From: an uncultured Mediterraneibacter sp.
GTDB lineage: Bacteria > Bacillota > Clostridia > Lachnospirales > Lachnospiraceae
Assembly (NCBI GenBank): GCA_934309345.1
Contig: CAKRDD010000001.1
Location: 1-64,000 of the forward strand
Length of the DNA: 64,000 bases
Direction: 5' to 3'
Under the pieces are notes generated by a model, which made no database searches, was not told the origin of the DNA, and saw only the letters and a list, made by a program, of their open reading frames with translations. This document shows positions 25,763 to 35,733 of this stretch, piece by piece (positions within the stretch are counted from its first letter, which is position 1; each line of letters opens with the position of its first letter). The position numbers and the translations under genes were made by a program.

Positions 25763-27988
25763 GTGTTTGCAAATGTTATTGTAGATATACAACATGAAAA
25801 ACTGGATAAGATCTTTCAGTACCGGATTCCCGAAAGACTGAAAGACGAGTTGCATCCGGGGATGGAAGTACTGATCCCTTTTGGAAAAGGAAACCGGCAG
25901 ATGAAAGGTTATGTGACGGCGTTATCAGAGTCCTGTGATTATGATCTGTCAAAGGTGAAGGAAATTACAGATATCTCCAGAAACAGTGTGGCAATCGAAG
26001 CAAGACTGATCGCACTGGCGGCGTGGATGAAAGAGCAGTATGGCGGAACGATGATCCAGGCACTTAAGACAGTGCTGCCAATCAAGCAGAAGGAGAATGC
26101 GAAGGTGAAGAAACACCTCCGTTTGCTGCTTACTGAAGAAGAAAGTCAGGAGAAACTGGCCTTTTATCAGAAAAAGAATCAGAAAGCAAGAGAGAGACTT
26201 CTGGAAGCTTTGATGGAATCACCGCTTCTGGATTATGAGCTGGTGACGAAAAAATTAAATGTGACACTGCCTGTGATGCGTGCGCTGGAAGAACAGGGCG
26301 TGCTGAAGATAGAATCAGAGCAGGTATACCGTAATCCGGTGAAACAGGCAAAGAAATCACAACAGGAGATCATCTATACAGAAGAACAGCAGCATGTGAT
26401 CCAGGGTTTCAGGCAAGACTATCTGTACGGAACAAGGAGAACTTATCTGCTTCACGGAGTGACCGGAAGCGGGAAGACAGAAGTTTATATGGAAATGATC
26501 CGCACTGTGGTCGAACAGGGAAGACAGGCAATTGTCCTGATTCCGGAGATCGCACTGACTTATCAGACAGTGATGCGGTTTTACCGTTGTTTCGGTGACC
26601 GGGTTTCTATCATGAACTCAAGATTGTCCGCCGGAGAGCGTTACGATCAGATGATGCGTGCGAAGAAAGGCGAGGTTGACGTGATGATTGGTCCACGTTC
26701 TGCACTCTTTACTCCATTTCCGAATCTGGGGCTGATCGTTATTGATGAGGAACATGAACCGACATACAAGAGTGAGCAGGTGCCGCGTTATCATGCAAGA
26801 GAAGTGGCAGTTCACAGGGCAGAAGTGGAAGATGCCAGTGTCGTGCTTGGAAGTGCAACTCCGTCCATGGAAGCCATGTACCGGGCAAGACTGGGTGAAT
26901 ATCAGCTTTATGAGATGAAGAACCGTTCCCATATGCAGCAGATGGCAACTGTGTATACAGTAGACATGCGTAAAGAACTGAAGAATGGAAACCGCTCCAT
27001 CTTGAGTGAGAAACTGCAGGAACTGATCGAAGACAGACTGAATGCGAAGGAGCAGATCATGCTGTTTTTGAATCGCAGAGGATATTCCGGTTTTATTTCC
27101 TGCAGAGAATGTGGTCATGTAGTGAAGTGTCCACACTGTAATGTGTCCTTGTCGGTACACAAAGGCGGGAAAATGGTCTGCCACTACTGTGGCTATGAGC
27201 AGCCAAAGGTGACGGAGTGTCCGGAATGCGGTTCCCGTTATATCGGAGAATTCCGCGCAGGAACCCAACAGATCGAGGATATGGTGAAGGCAAGATTCCC
27301 ACAGGCAAGAGTACTTCGTATGGATATGGACACAACGAAGAAAAAGGATTCCCACGAACAGATTTTATCTGCATTTGCGAATGAAGAAGCTGATATTCTT
27401 GTGGGAACACAGATGATCGTAAAAGGACATGATTTTCCAAAGGTCACATTAGTCGGTGCATTGGCGGCGGATATGTCACTTTATACAGATGATTATCGCT
27501 CCGGCGAGCGGACTTTTCAGCTTCTGACACAGGCAGCAGGTCGTGCCGGAAGAGGTGACAGACCGGGAGAGGTCGTGATCCAGACGTATGATCCTGAACA
27601 CTATGCGATCGAGGCTTCAGCGGCACAGGATTATGAGGCATTTTATGAAAAGGAGATCCGCTACCGCAGTCTGATGGGATATCCGCCGGTGGAAAACCTG
27701 ATGGCAGTGCTTGCAGCATGTGAAGATGAGGCACTTTTAGAGAAAGCGTGCAAATACCTGAAGGAATACATTTTGCGGATCAAAGGTCAGGCACAGCTTG
27801 ATGTGATCGGTCCGGCAAGTCCGGGAGTGGATAAGATCAAAGATATTTACCGGAGAGTGATTTACGTAAAAGCTCCGGAATACCGCACCTTAGTTGTATT
27901 AAAAGACAGGATGGAACAATATATAGAAATTAACTCAGGGTTTCAGAAAATGAGGATTCAATTCGATTTCAACCCGATGAATTTATAG
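25763..27988 (+). CDS. priA: Primosomal helicase PriA
   Basis: Replication-restart helicase of 741 residues. The start is a GTG at 25763, giving the typical FANVIVDI N-terminus. Walker A GVTGSGKTE is near 232, the DEEH box near 327, and the zinc-binding insert (CRECG, CPHC, CHYCG, CPECG) spans about 446-486. It follows murE by 4 bp with little room for its own ribosome site, so translation is probably coupled. def follows after 18 bp. Confidence 0.96.
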   Translation: MFANVIVDIQHEKLDKIFQYRIPERLKDELHPGMEVLIPFGKGNRQMKGYVTALSESCDYDLSKVKEITDISRNSVAIEARLIALAAWMKEQYGGTMIQALKTVLPIKQKENAKVKKHLRLLLTEEESQEKLAFYQKKNQKARERLLEALMESPLLDYELVTKKLNVTLPVMRALEEQGVLKIESEQVYRNPVKQAKKSQQEIIYTEEQQHVIQGFRQDYLYGTRRTYLLHGVTGSGKTEVYMEMIRTVVEQGRQAIVLIPEIALTYQTVMRFYRCFGDRVSIMNSRLSAGERYDQMMRAKKGEVDVMIGPRSALFTPFPNLGLIVIDEEHEPTYKSEQVPRYHAREVAVHRAEVEDASVVLGSATPSMEAMYRARLGEYQLYEMKNRSHMQQMATVYTVDMRKELKNGNRSILSEKLQELIEDRLNAKEQIMLFLNRRGYSGFISCRECGHVVKCPHCNVSLSVHKGGKMVCHYCGYEQPKVTECPECGSRYIGEFRAGTQQIEDMVKARFPQARVLRMDMDTTKKKDSHEQILSAFANEEADILVGTQMIVKGHDFPKVTLVGALAADMSLYTDDYRSGERTFQLLTQAAGRAGRGDRPGEVVIQTYDPEHYAIEASAAQDYEAFYEKEIRYRSLMGYPPVENLMAVLAACEDEALLEKACKYLKEYILRIKGQAQLDVIGPASPGVDKIKDIYRRVIYVKAPEYRTLVVLKDRMEQYIEINSGFQKMRIQFDFNPMNL

Positions 27989-28006
27989 AAAAGAGAGGAA
28001 AGAATA

Positions 28007-28504
28007 ATGGCAATCAGAGAAGTAAGAGAGATGGGCGATGACGTTCTTGAAAAACAGTGTAAACCAGTGACGAAGATGACACTTCGTACAAAGATTTTAA
28101 TTGAAGATATGCTTGATACAATGTATGAGAAGATGGGTGTGGGTCTTGCAGCACCGCAGGTTGGTATTCTTAAACAGATTGTAGTGATTGATGTCGGAGA
28201 GGGTCCGATCGTTCTGATCAATCCTGAGATCATCGAAACATCCGGTGAGCAGACTGGCGAAGAAGGATGCTTAAGTGTGCCGGGAAAATGGGGAATCGTA
28301 ACTCGTCCGAATCACGTAAAGGTACGTGCACTGGATGAAAATATGGAGGAATTCGAGATAGAAGGAGAAGAACTTCTTGCAAGAGCTTTCTGCCATGAGA
28401 TCGATCACCTTGGAGGACACCTCTATGTAGAGAAAGTAGAAGGAGAACTGCATGATTCACCGGCCTACAACGAGGAAGATATGGAATATGAAGTGGAGGA
28501 ATAA
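28007..28504 (+). CDS. def: Peptide deformylase
   Basis: Metalloenzyme of 165 residues that removes the formyl group from nascent proteins. All three motifs are present: GVGLAAPQVG near 45, EEGCLSVPG near 86 and HEIDHLGG near 129, which supplies the metal-binding His pair and the catalytic Glu. AGAGGAAAG precedes the ATG. It is directly followed by fmt, the enzyme that adds the formyl group, as in many bacteria. Confidence 0.96.
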   Translation: MAIREVREMGDDVLEKQCKPVTKMTLRTKILIEDMLDTMYEKMGVGLAAPQVGILKQIVVIDVGEGPIVLINPEIIETSGEQTGEEGCLSVPGKWGIVTRPNHVKVRALDENMEEFEIEGEELLARAFCHEIDHLGGHLYVEKVEGELHDSPAYNEEDMEYEVEE

Positions 28505-28507
28505 TTG

Positions 28508-29446
28508 ATGAGAATAATTTTCATGGGAACACCGGACTTCTCCGTGGGAACACTGGAAGCACTGGTGGAAGCAGGACATGAGGTATGTCTCGTAGTGAGC
28601 CAGCCGGATAAACCAAAGGGACGCGGCAAAGAGATGCAGCCAACTCCGGTGAAAGAAGCTGCGATGAAACATGGAATCCCGGTTTATCAGCCGAAGAAGA
28701 TCCGTGATCCGGAATGTGTAGAAGAACTGAGAAAATACAACGCAGATGTAATGGTAGTTATTGCATTTGGACAGATCATTCCGAAAGAAATCCTGGAGAT
28801 GACACCATATGGATGCATCAATGTACATGCGTCTCTGCTTCCAAAATACCGTGGTGCGGCGCCGATCCAGTGGTCTATCATCAATGGCGAGGAAGTGACA
28901 GGTGTTACAACAATGCAGATGAACGAAGGACTGGATACAGGCGACATGATTCAGAAAGTCGAAGTGCCGATCACAGAAGACGAGACAGGAGAAAGCCTTC
29001 ATGATAAGCTGGCAGAAGCAGGAGCAAAGCTTTGTGTAGAGACTCTGAAAGCAATTGAAGATCATACAGCAACATTTGAAAAGCAGGGAGAAAGCCCGAC
29101 AGAATATGCCAGAATGCTTGATAAGAAGCTTGGAAATATTGACTGGAATACATCCGCAGTACAGATTGAACGTCTGGTGCGTGGCCTGAATTCCTGGCCA
29201 AGTGCTTACACACATTGGGACAAAAAGGTAGTGAAGATCTGGAGAGCAAAAGCGGAGGCTGACGGCACGGTAAAAGCAGAGCCGGGAACAGTGTTGAGTG
29301 TAGAGAAAGATTCCTTTACTGTTCAGACAGGGGATGGAATTTTACGAGTTCTGGAACTTCAGATTCCGGGGAAAAAGAGAATGGATACAGGAGCTTTCTT
29401 AAGAGGATACACAATTGAAAGCGGGGTTAAATTTACACAGGAATAA
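28508..29446 (+). CDS. fmt: Methionyl-tRNA formyltransferase
   Basis: Protein of 312 residues that formylates Met-tRNA using 10-formyl-THF. It begins MRIIFMGTPDFSV, and the catalytic-region NVHASLLPKYRGAAPI is near 106. The C-terminal OB-like domain is complete. The ATG at 28508 is preferred over a TTG at 28505 because GGAGG in the end of def lies at proper spacing. It is 3 bp downstream of def. Confidence 0.96.
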   Translation: MRIIFMGTPDFSVGTLEALVEAGHEVCLVVSQPDKPKGRGKEMQPTPVKEAAMKHGIPVYQPKKIRDPECVEELRKYNADVMVVIAFGQIIPKEILEMTPYGCINVHASLLPKYRGAAPIQWSIINGEEVTGVTTMQMNEGLDTGDMIQKVEVPITEDETGESLHDKLAEAGAKLCVETLKAIEDHTATFEKQGESPTEYARMLDKKLGNIDWNTSAVQIERLVRGLNSWPSAYTHWDKKVVKIWRAKAEADGTVKAEPGTVLSVEKDSFTVQTGDGILRVLELQIPGKKRMDTGAFLRGYTIESGVKFTQE

Positions 29447-29492
29447 GAGGACTCTTGGAGGGGGACTACAGATAACAGGAGGTAATTAAAGT

Positions 29493-30200
29493 ATGTATTA
29501 TGGATTTTATTATGACTGGACTTATATACTGGTACTGATCGGTGTGGTTCTCAGCCTGTTTGCATCGTCTCAGGTGAAAGGAACATTTGCAAAATATTCG
29601 AAGATCCGCAGTTACTCAGGGATGACAGGACGAGAAGCGGCAGAACAGATTCTCAGAAGAAATGGAATCTATGATGTGCAGGTGACTCATATCGCGGGAA
29701 ATCTGACTGATCATTATGATCCGAGAAACAAGACACTGGCACTTTCTGATCCGGTTTATAATTCAACTTCTGTAGCAGCAATCGGAGTTGCGGCACATGA
29801 GTGTGGTCATGCAGTACAGCATTTTGAAGGGTATGCACCATTATCAATCCGTGGTGCACTTGTGCCGGTGGTGAATTTTGGATCTATGATTTCCTGGCCA
29901 CTGATCATTATCGGTCTGTTTATGAATGGACAGATGTCCAGTTTCTTTATTGATATTGGAATTCTGCTCTTTATGGTAGCTGTGGCATTTCATCTTATAA
30001 CACTTCCGGTGGAAATCAATGCTTCCAGAAGAGCGGTGAAGGTACTTGGAAATTCAGGAATGCTCCGTGAAGACGAAGTTGGCGGAGTGAAGAAAGTACT
30101 TCGCGCAGCAGCAATGACATATGTGGCAAGTGCGGCAGCAATGATTTTACAGCTTTTACGTCTGTTGATCCTGACAAATGGACGAAGAAGAAATGACTGA
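29493..30200 (+). CDS. Zinc metallopeptidase, YugP family
   Basis: Membrane-bound protein of 235 residues with an N-terminal helix, a peptidase core with HECGHAVQH near 102-110 (HExxH-like zinc site), and hydrophobic helices after it (about 125-175 and 205-225). This matches the Zn_peptidase_2 (YugP) family, which is common in Firmicutes; its physiological substrates are not established. ACAGGAGG precedes the ATG. It sits between fmt and rsmB on the same strand. Confidence 0.9.
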   Translation: MYYGFYYDWTYILVLIGVVLSLFASSQVKGTFAKYSKIRSYSGMTGREAAEQILRRNGIYDVQVTHIAGNLTDHYDPRNKTLALSDPVYNSTSVAAIGVAAHECGHAVQHFEGYAPLSIRGALVPVVNFGSMISWPLIIIGLFMNGQMSSFFIDIGILLFMVAVAFHLITLPVEINASRRAVKVLGNSGMLREDEVGGVKKVLRAAAMTYVASAAAMILQLLRLLILTNGRRRND

Positions 30201-30241
30201 CAGCAGATAGAAAGAAGAATGCGGAGAATAGGAGTAGATTT

Positions 30242-31633
30242 ATGGGAAAACAGATCAATGAACGCGAGATTGTTCTTGAGGTTTTGATGGAAATAACAGA
30301 GAACGGAGCGTACAGCCACAAGATTCTTGGAGATGTTCTTTCTAAATATCAATATCTGGAGAAACGTGAACGTGCATTTATCACCAGAGTGGTTGAAGGA
30401 ACTCTGGAACATATGATTGAGATTGATTATATTTTAAATCAGGTTTCTAAGACAAAAGTTAAGAAGATGAAACCGGTCATCCGTAATCTTCTTCGCAGCA
30501 GCGTCTATCAGCTGAAATATATGGATAGCGTACCGGATCATGCGGTGTGCAGTGAGGCAGTAAAGCTTGCGGTTCGAAAAGGATTTTCGGGTCTGCGCGG
30601 GTATGTGAATGGAGTCCTTAGAAATGTTGCCCGTAAAATGGATGAGATCGAATATCCGAAAGAAGGCGTGCAGAGGCTTTCGGTGAAATATTCTGTCCCG
30701 GAATGGATTCTTTCTTTATGGAAGAAAGCGTATGGGGAAGAAATCACAGAGAAGATGGCGGCTGATTTTCAGAAAGAGAAGCCGATTACGATCCGCTGCT
30801 GTCTGAACCAGGTTACACCGGAAGTATTGAAAGCAAAACTGGAAACAGAAGGAGCGAAGGTGGAAGCACATCCGTATCTTCCGTATGCATTTTATCTTTC
30901 AGACTATGATTATCTGGAAAGTCTCGAAAGCTTTCAGGAAGGTCTCTTCACAGTACAGGATATCAGCTCTATGTTTGTCGGAGAACTGGCAAATCCAAAA
31001 GCCGGAGATCAGGTGATCGATGTCTGTGCAGCACCGGGAGGAAAATCACTCCATGTGGCAGAGAAGCTTCAGCTGGCAGATGAACTGGCAGCGAGAGAGA
31101 ACGGAACAGAAGCAAAGACAGGACGGGTTGAAGCAAGAGATCTGACCGAATATAAGACAGATCTGATCTGGCAGAATATCGACCGTTCCGGACTTGGAAA
31201 TATTTGTGCAGTATGTAAGGATGCTTCTGTCTTCGATGAATATGATAAGGAAATGGCAGATCTTGTGATCGCAGATCTCCCGTGTTCCGGACTGGGAGTA
31301 CTGGGGAAAAAGCCAGATCTGCGATACCGTGTACAACCAGAAGATCTTGAAGAACTTGCGGCTTTGCAGAGAAAGATCCTTTCATGCGCACAGGCGATCG
31401 TTAAGGAAGGCGGAACATTGCTGTACAGCACATGTACCGTAAATCCGGGAGAAAACATGGACAATGTCCACTGGTTCTTGAAAGAATACCCACAATTTGA
31501 ACTGGACGATATCACAGAAAATCTTTGCAGGGAGTTAAGAAGTGATGTGATCGAGAAGGGATGTATCCAATTCTTCCCGGGAGTCCACGATTGTGACGGA
31601 TTCTTTATTGCAAGATTAAAGAAAAAGGCATGA
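30242..31633 (+). CDS. rsmB: 16S rRNA (cytosine-967-C5)-methyltransferase RsmB
   Basis: Protein of 463 residues. The N-terminal 140 residues are a NusB-like RNA-binding domain. The methyltransferase part has the SAM motif CAAPGGKS near 262, the PCSGLGVL motif near 348 and the catalytic YSTCTVNPGEN near 395. It methylates C967 of 16S rRNA before ribosome assembly. It is 41 bp after the metallopeptidase gene and 88 bp before rlmN. Confidence 0.95.
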   Translation: MGKQINEREIVLEVLMEITENGAYSHKILGDVLSKYQYLEKRERAFITRVVEGTLEHMIEIDYILNQVSKTKVKKMKPVIRNLLRSSVYQLKYMDSVPDHAVCSEAVKLAVRKGFSGLRGYVNGVLRNVARKMDEIEYPKEGVQRLSVKYSVPEWILSLWKKAYGEEITEKMAADFQKEKPITIRCCLNQVTPEVLKAKLETEGAKVEAHPYLPYAFYLSDYDYLESLESFQEGLFTVQDISSMFVGELANPKAGDQVIDVCAAPGGKSLHVAEKLQLADELAARENGTEAKTGRVEARDLTEYKTDLIWQNIDRSGLGNICAVCKDASVFDEYDKEMADLVIADLPCSGLGVLGKKPDLRYRVQPEDLEELAALQRKILSCAQAIVKEGGTLLYSTCTVNPGENMDNVHWFLKEYPQFELDDITENLCRELRSDVIEKGCIQFFPGVHDCDGFFIARLKKKA

Positions 31634-31721
31634 TTCTCAGGAAATGTGAAAAAATAGAAAAAGCAGATAAATTATGTGAATAACTCACAGAAAAAGCGAA
31701 ATACAGGAGGAAAACTTTAAG

Positions 31722-32762
31722 ATGAAGAAAGATATCCGTGCTTATGGATATGAAGAATTACAGAAAGAGATGGCAACGATCGGAGAAAAAGCATTTCGTG
31801 CAAAACAGATCTATGAATGGCTGCATGTGAAGCTGGTAGATCATTTTGATGAGATGACGAATCTTTCAAAGGCTTTACGGGAAAAACTGGAAGAGAATTA
31901 TGAGATTCTCCCGGTTGTTATGCTGGAGAGACAGATTTCCCAGATTGACGGTACGAACAAGTTCCTGTTCCGTCTCTATGATGGAAATGTAGTCGAAAGC
32001 GTTCTTATGAAATATAAGCATGGAAATTCTGTCTGTATTTCTTCTCAGGTCGGCTGCAGGATGGGATGTGCATTCTGTGCATCAACGATCGGAGGTCTGG
32101 TGCGAAATCTTTCTCCGTCGGAGATGCTTGGACAGATCTATCAGATTCAGAAGATAAGCGGTGAAAGGGTTTCGAATGTGGTGATCATGGGAACCGGAGA
32201 ACCGATGGATAATTACGATAATTTCCTGAAGTTTATTCATTTACTTACAGATGAGCATGGATTGAACATCAGTCAGAGAAATGTCACCGTATCAACCTGT
32301 GGAATAGTTCCAAAGATGAAAGAACTGGCGAAAGAGCATTTACAGATCACACTTGCACTTTCACTTCACGGTTCAAATCAGGAAAAACGAAGAAAACTGA
32401 TGCCGGTCGCAAATAAATATGATATCACAGAAGTACTCGCGGCCTGTGACGAATATTTCAAAGAAACCGGCCGGAGAGTGAGTTTTGAGTACAGTCTTGT
32501 GCATGGTGTGAATGATACGGATGAGGATGCACAGGAACTGATCCATTTATTAAAGCATAAGAACTGTCATATCAACCTGATACCGGTCAACCCGGTAAAA
32601 GAACGTGATTTTGTCCGTCCAAGCCGGAAAAGTGCTTTGAATTTCAAAAATAAACTTGAAAAAAGCGGAATAAATGTTACTATAAGAAGGGAAATGGGCT
32701 CTGATATTGACGGAGCCTGCGGTCAGCTCAGGCGCCGCTACGTAGAAACTGAAGGAGAATAG
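31722..32762 (+). CDS. rlmN: Dual-specificity RNA methyltransferase RlmN
   Basis: Radical-SAM enzyme of 346 residues that makes 2-methyladenosine at A2503 of 23S rRNA and A37 of some tRNAs. The CxxxCxxC cluster motif (CRMGCAFC) is near 112, GTGEPMDNYDN near 160, and the C-terminal catalytic Cys is in GACGQL near 332. ACAGGAGG precedes the ATG. It is followed after 5 bp by the phosphatase gene, the usual Firmicute order. Confidence 0.96.
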   Translation: MKKDIRAYGYEELQKEMATIGEKAFRAKQIYEWLHVKLVDHFDEMTNLSKALREKLEENYEILPVVMLERQISQIDGTNKFLFRLYDGNVVESVLMKYKHGNSVCISSQVGCRMGCAFCASTIGGLVRNLSPSEMLGQIYQIQKISGERVSNVVIMGTGEPMDNYDNFLKFIHLLTDEHGLNISQRNVTVSTCGIVPKMKELAKEHLQITLALSLHGSNQEKRRKLMPVANKYDITEVLAACDEYFKETGRRVSFEYSLVHGVNDTDEDAQELIHLLKHKNCHINLIPVNPVKERDFVRPSRKSALNFKNKLEKSGINVTIRREMGSDIDGACGQLRRRYVETEGE

Positions 32763-32767
32763 AAGGT

Positions 32768-33508
32768 ATGAAGACATTTTCAATTACAGATGTTGGAATG
32801 GTGCGACAGGTGAATCAGGACTACGTCTTTACGACGGGAAAACCACTGGGTATTCTCCAGAACCTGTTCGTGGTAGCGGATGGTATGGGTGGCCATCAGG
32901 CAGGAGATTATGCTTCCAAGTGTACTGTGGAAGTGATGATCAAAGAGCTTGCGAAGAGCGAGGGAGAGGATATCGAACGTGTTCTTGTGAAAGCAATCAA
33001 GGCTGCCAATCGTGAGATTATCAAAGAAGCATCCGCTGACGAACATCTGAAGGGTATGGGAACAACGGTTGTCGCTGCTACTGTGAAAGAACAGATGCTG
33101 TATTTTGCCAATGTGGGAGACAGCCGACTGTATCTGATCAATCAGGGAATCCAACAGCTAAGTAAAGATCATTCACTTGTGGAAGAGATGGTCCGTCTCG
33201 GTGGAATTAAGCCGGAAGAAGCGAAGCATCATCCGGATAAGAATATTATCACAAGAGCGATCGGTGCAAAAGCTGATGTGGATGTGGATTTTTATGAACA
33301 CCGTCTGAAACGGGGAGACATCATTCTGATGTGTACAGACGGATTGAGTAATATGGTGGAAGATGAAGAACTTTTCCATATTGTGCAGGGAAGCCGGGAT
33401 ATCGTCGAAGCAGGCGAGATGCTGGTGGAAGCAGCAAAAGAGAATGGAGGAACAGATAACATCGGAGTGGTATTGTTTGAACCATTTGCAGATGAGGTGA
33501 GTGTATGA
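32768..33508 (+). CDS. prpC: PP2C-type Ser/Thr phosphatase, partner of PrkC
   Basis: Cytoplasmic metal-dependent phosphatase of 246 residues with the PP2C motifs DGMGGH near 38, GDSRLY near 118, TDGLSNM near 191 and GGTDNIGVV near 227. It overlaps the kinase gene by 4 bp (ATGA), showing translational coupling with the kinase whose targets it dephosphorylates. It lies in the conserved block rlmN-prpC-prkC-rsgA-rpe-thiN. Confidence 0.95.
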   Translation: MKTFSITDVGMVRQVNQDYVFTTGKPLGILQNLFVVADGMGGHQAGDYASKCTVEVMIKELAKSEGEDIERVLVKAIKAANREIIKEASADEHLKGMGTTVVAATVKEQMLYFANVGDSRLYLINQGIQQLSKDHSLVEEMVRLGGIKPEEAKHHPDKNIITRAIGAKADVDVDFYEHRLKRGDIILMCTDGLSNMVEDEELFHIVQGSRDIVEAGEMLVEAAKENGGTDNIGVVLFEPFADEVSV

Positions 33509-35733
33509 TTAAAGAAGGAGTATTTTTAGGAAAACGATACGAGATACTTGGCCGTATCGGTTCTGGCGGAATGGCAGATGTCTACAAAGGCAAGGACCAT
33601 AAGCTGAATCGTTTTGTTGCGATCAAAGTATTGAAGAGCACATATCGTTCGGATGAGACGTTTATTAAGAAGTTTTTAAGCGAAGCTCAGGCAGCAGCCG
33701 GATTGATGCATCCGAATGTAGTTAATGTCTATGATGTGGGACAGGATCGTGGTCTTTATTATATGGTCATGGAACTTGTGGAAGGAATTACGCTGAAGGA
33801 TTACATCGAGAAGAAAGGAAAACTTTCAGCAAAAGAGACGATCAGTATTTCCATCCAGATGGTGACAGGTATTCAGGCAGCGCATAACTGCCATATCATT
33901 CACCGGGATATTAAGCCGCAGAATATTATTATTTCCAAAGATGGAAAGGTTAAGGTTACCGATTTCGGAATCGCGCGGGCTACGACATCAACTGCAACAC
34001 AGGCAGTAACAACAACAGTGATGGGATCCGTACATTACACATCTCCGGAACAGGCCAGAGGTGGTATTGTAGATGAGAAGAGTGATATCTATTCAGCAGG
34101 TATCACGATGTATGAGATGATCACAGGGCATGTTCCGTTTGACGGAGATTCGACAGTGACGGTTGCTTTGAAACATTTGAATGAAGTGATCAAGTCTCCG
34201 GCAGAAGAAGTACCGGATATTCCGTACAGCCTGGAGTGCATTATTATGAAATGTACACAGAAACTGCCGAATAAACGATATATGAGCTGTGAGGAACTGC
34301 TTCAGGATCTGAAGCACTCACTGGTAGATCCGGATGGAGATTTTGTAGTTCTTGATGGTGTGACAAAACGTATGCCGGCAGCATCCCAGGATACAGGCCG
34401 GACTACGGTTGTTATGTCACAGGACGAGTTGAATCGTATGAAGAACCGTCAGAATTATAATAATGATTATGACGACGATGACGACGATTATGATGATTAT
34501 GATGATGGCGATGACTACGACGACCGTCGTAGAAGCCGCTATGATGATGACGATGATTATGATGACCGCCGCAGAAGCCGCTATGATGATGACGATGATT
34601 ATGACGACCGTCGCAGAAGTCGTTATGATGACGACGATGATTACGACGACCGCCGCAAAGACCGTTATGATGACCGGAACCGCCGTAAGAAGAATGAAGT
34701 GAATAAAGATACGAAGAAGATCATGAAGATCCTTATGGTTGTTGCCGGTGTTGTGATCGCGCTTTTGGTCATGTTCCTTGTAGGAAATGCAGTGGGTGTA
34801 TTTAAAGGCGGAAAAGGAACAACTACACAGCAAACGGATTCAGAGATGGTAAAAGTACCGGATGTGACAGGCAAGACATATGAGGAAGCCCAGAAAGAAC
34901 TGAACAAATATGATCTTGGAATCCATAAGTCAACTGCGCCTTCCGATACTGTTGCAAAAGGAAAGATCATCAGCCAGGACCCTGCTGATGGAAAGAAAGT
35001 AAAGAAGCATACAACAGTCAATGTTGTGATCAGCAGTGGTGAAGAAGCAAAGACAACAACCATTCCGAATGTTGTTGGAATGTCGGAAGCTGATGCGGAA
35101 AAAGCACTTCAAGATAAGAATCTTGTGGTGAAGAAAGGTGATCCGGTTTACAGTGATGAGGTGGAACAGGGAGAAGTTGTTTCAGTCAGTCCAAGTGAAG
35201 GGGCAGAAGTAAAAGAAGGAACAACAGTTACTCTTGTAATAAGCAAGGGAAATCAGCCGGCAACAGTTCCGAAACTTACCGGAAAGTCCCAGTCGGATGC
35301 AGAAGCGGCACTCTCACAGGCAGGTTTGTCCGGAAATGCAACGGAGGATTACAGTGATACTGTAGAAGAAGGGTATATTATCTCACAGGATACAGATGCC
35401 GGAAAAGAAGTATCCAAGGGCACAACGATTGGATATGTGGTGAGCAAAGGTCCAAAGATGACGGTGGTTACTGTGCCGGATCTGTCCTATAAAGATAAAA
35501 ACACAGCCGAGAAACTGCTGAAACAGGCTGGACTTACACCGGAGTATATTGGTGAAGATTATAGTGATGAATATCCAAAAGGACAGGTATTCTATCAGTC
35601 TGTCAGCAGCGGTACACAGGTGGAAAAAGGGACAACTGTCCAGTATATGGTCAGCAAAGGATCTCAACCATCAGCCCCGGATAGTGGAAATTCCGGAAAT
35701 GGTTCCGGGACAGAAGAGAACACGAATCAATGA
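33505..35733 (+). CDS. prkC: PASTA-domain Ser/Thr kinase PrkC with Asp/Arg repeat linker
   Basis: Membrane kinase of 742 residues. The kinase domain (about 10-270) has GSGGMADVYKG, AIKVLK, HRDIKPQN and DFGIAR. The juxtamembrane segment (about 319-395) is highly acidic with Arg clusters and holds four 14-residue repeats of DDRRRSRYDDDDDY type. One helix (about 405-432) is followed by four extracellular PASTA domains and a Ser/Gly/Asn-rich tail. It senses muropeptides or lipid II and controls growth and dormancy in relatives. The phosphatase gene overlaps by 4 bp upstream, and rsgA overlaps by 4 bp downstream. Confidence 0.95.
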   Translation: MIKEGVFLGKRYEILGRIGSGGMADVYKGKDHKLNRFVAIKVLKSTYRSDETFIKKFLSEAQAAAGLMHPNVVNVYDVGQDRGLYYMVMELVEGITLKDYIEKKGKLSAKETISISIQMVTGIQAAHNCHIIHRDIKPQNIIISKDGKVKVTDFGIARATTSTATQAVTTTVMGSVHYTSPEQARGGIVDEKSDIYSAGITMYEMITGHVPFDGDSTVTVALKHLNEVIKSPAEEVPDIPYSLECIIMKCTQKLPNKRYMSCEELLQDLKHSLVDPDGDFVVLDGVTKRMPAASQDTGRTTVVMSQDELNRMKNRQNYNNDYDDDDDDYDDYDDGDDYDDRRRSRYDDDDDYDDRRRSRYDDDDDYDDRRRSRYDDDDDYDDRRKDRYDDRNRRKKNEVNKDTKKIMKILMVVAGVVIALLVMFLVGNAVGVFKGGKGTTTQQTDSEMVKVPDVTGKTYEEAQKELNKYDLGIHKSTAPSDTVAKGKIISQDPADGKKVKKHTTVNVVISSGEEAKTTTIPNVVGMSEADAEKALQDKNLVVKKGDPVYSDEVEQGEVVSVSPSEGAEVKEGTTVTLVISKGNQPATVPKLTGKSQSDAEAALSQAGLSGNATEDYSDTVEEGYIISQDTDAGKEVSKGTTIGYVVSKGPKMTVVTVPDLSYKDKNTAEKLLKQAGLTPEYIGEDYSDEYPKGQVFYQSVSSGTQVEKGTTVQYMVSKGSQPSAPDSGNSGNGSGTEENTNQ
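34519..34686 (+). repeat. Four 42-bp in-frame tandem repeats in prkC
   Basis: Units at 34519-34560, 34561-34602, 34603-34644 and a diverged 34645-34686 encode DDRRRSRYDDDDDY or variants. Synonymous third-position changes between units suggest the peptide is selected rather than freshly copied. Confidence 0.85.

Noticed and set aside
26618..27355. 245-codon minus-strand frame inside priA
   Set aside because: Antisense of the priA helicase and zinc region; no ribosome site or family match.
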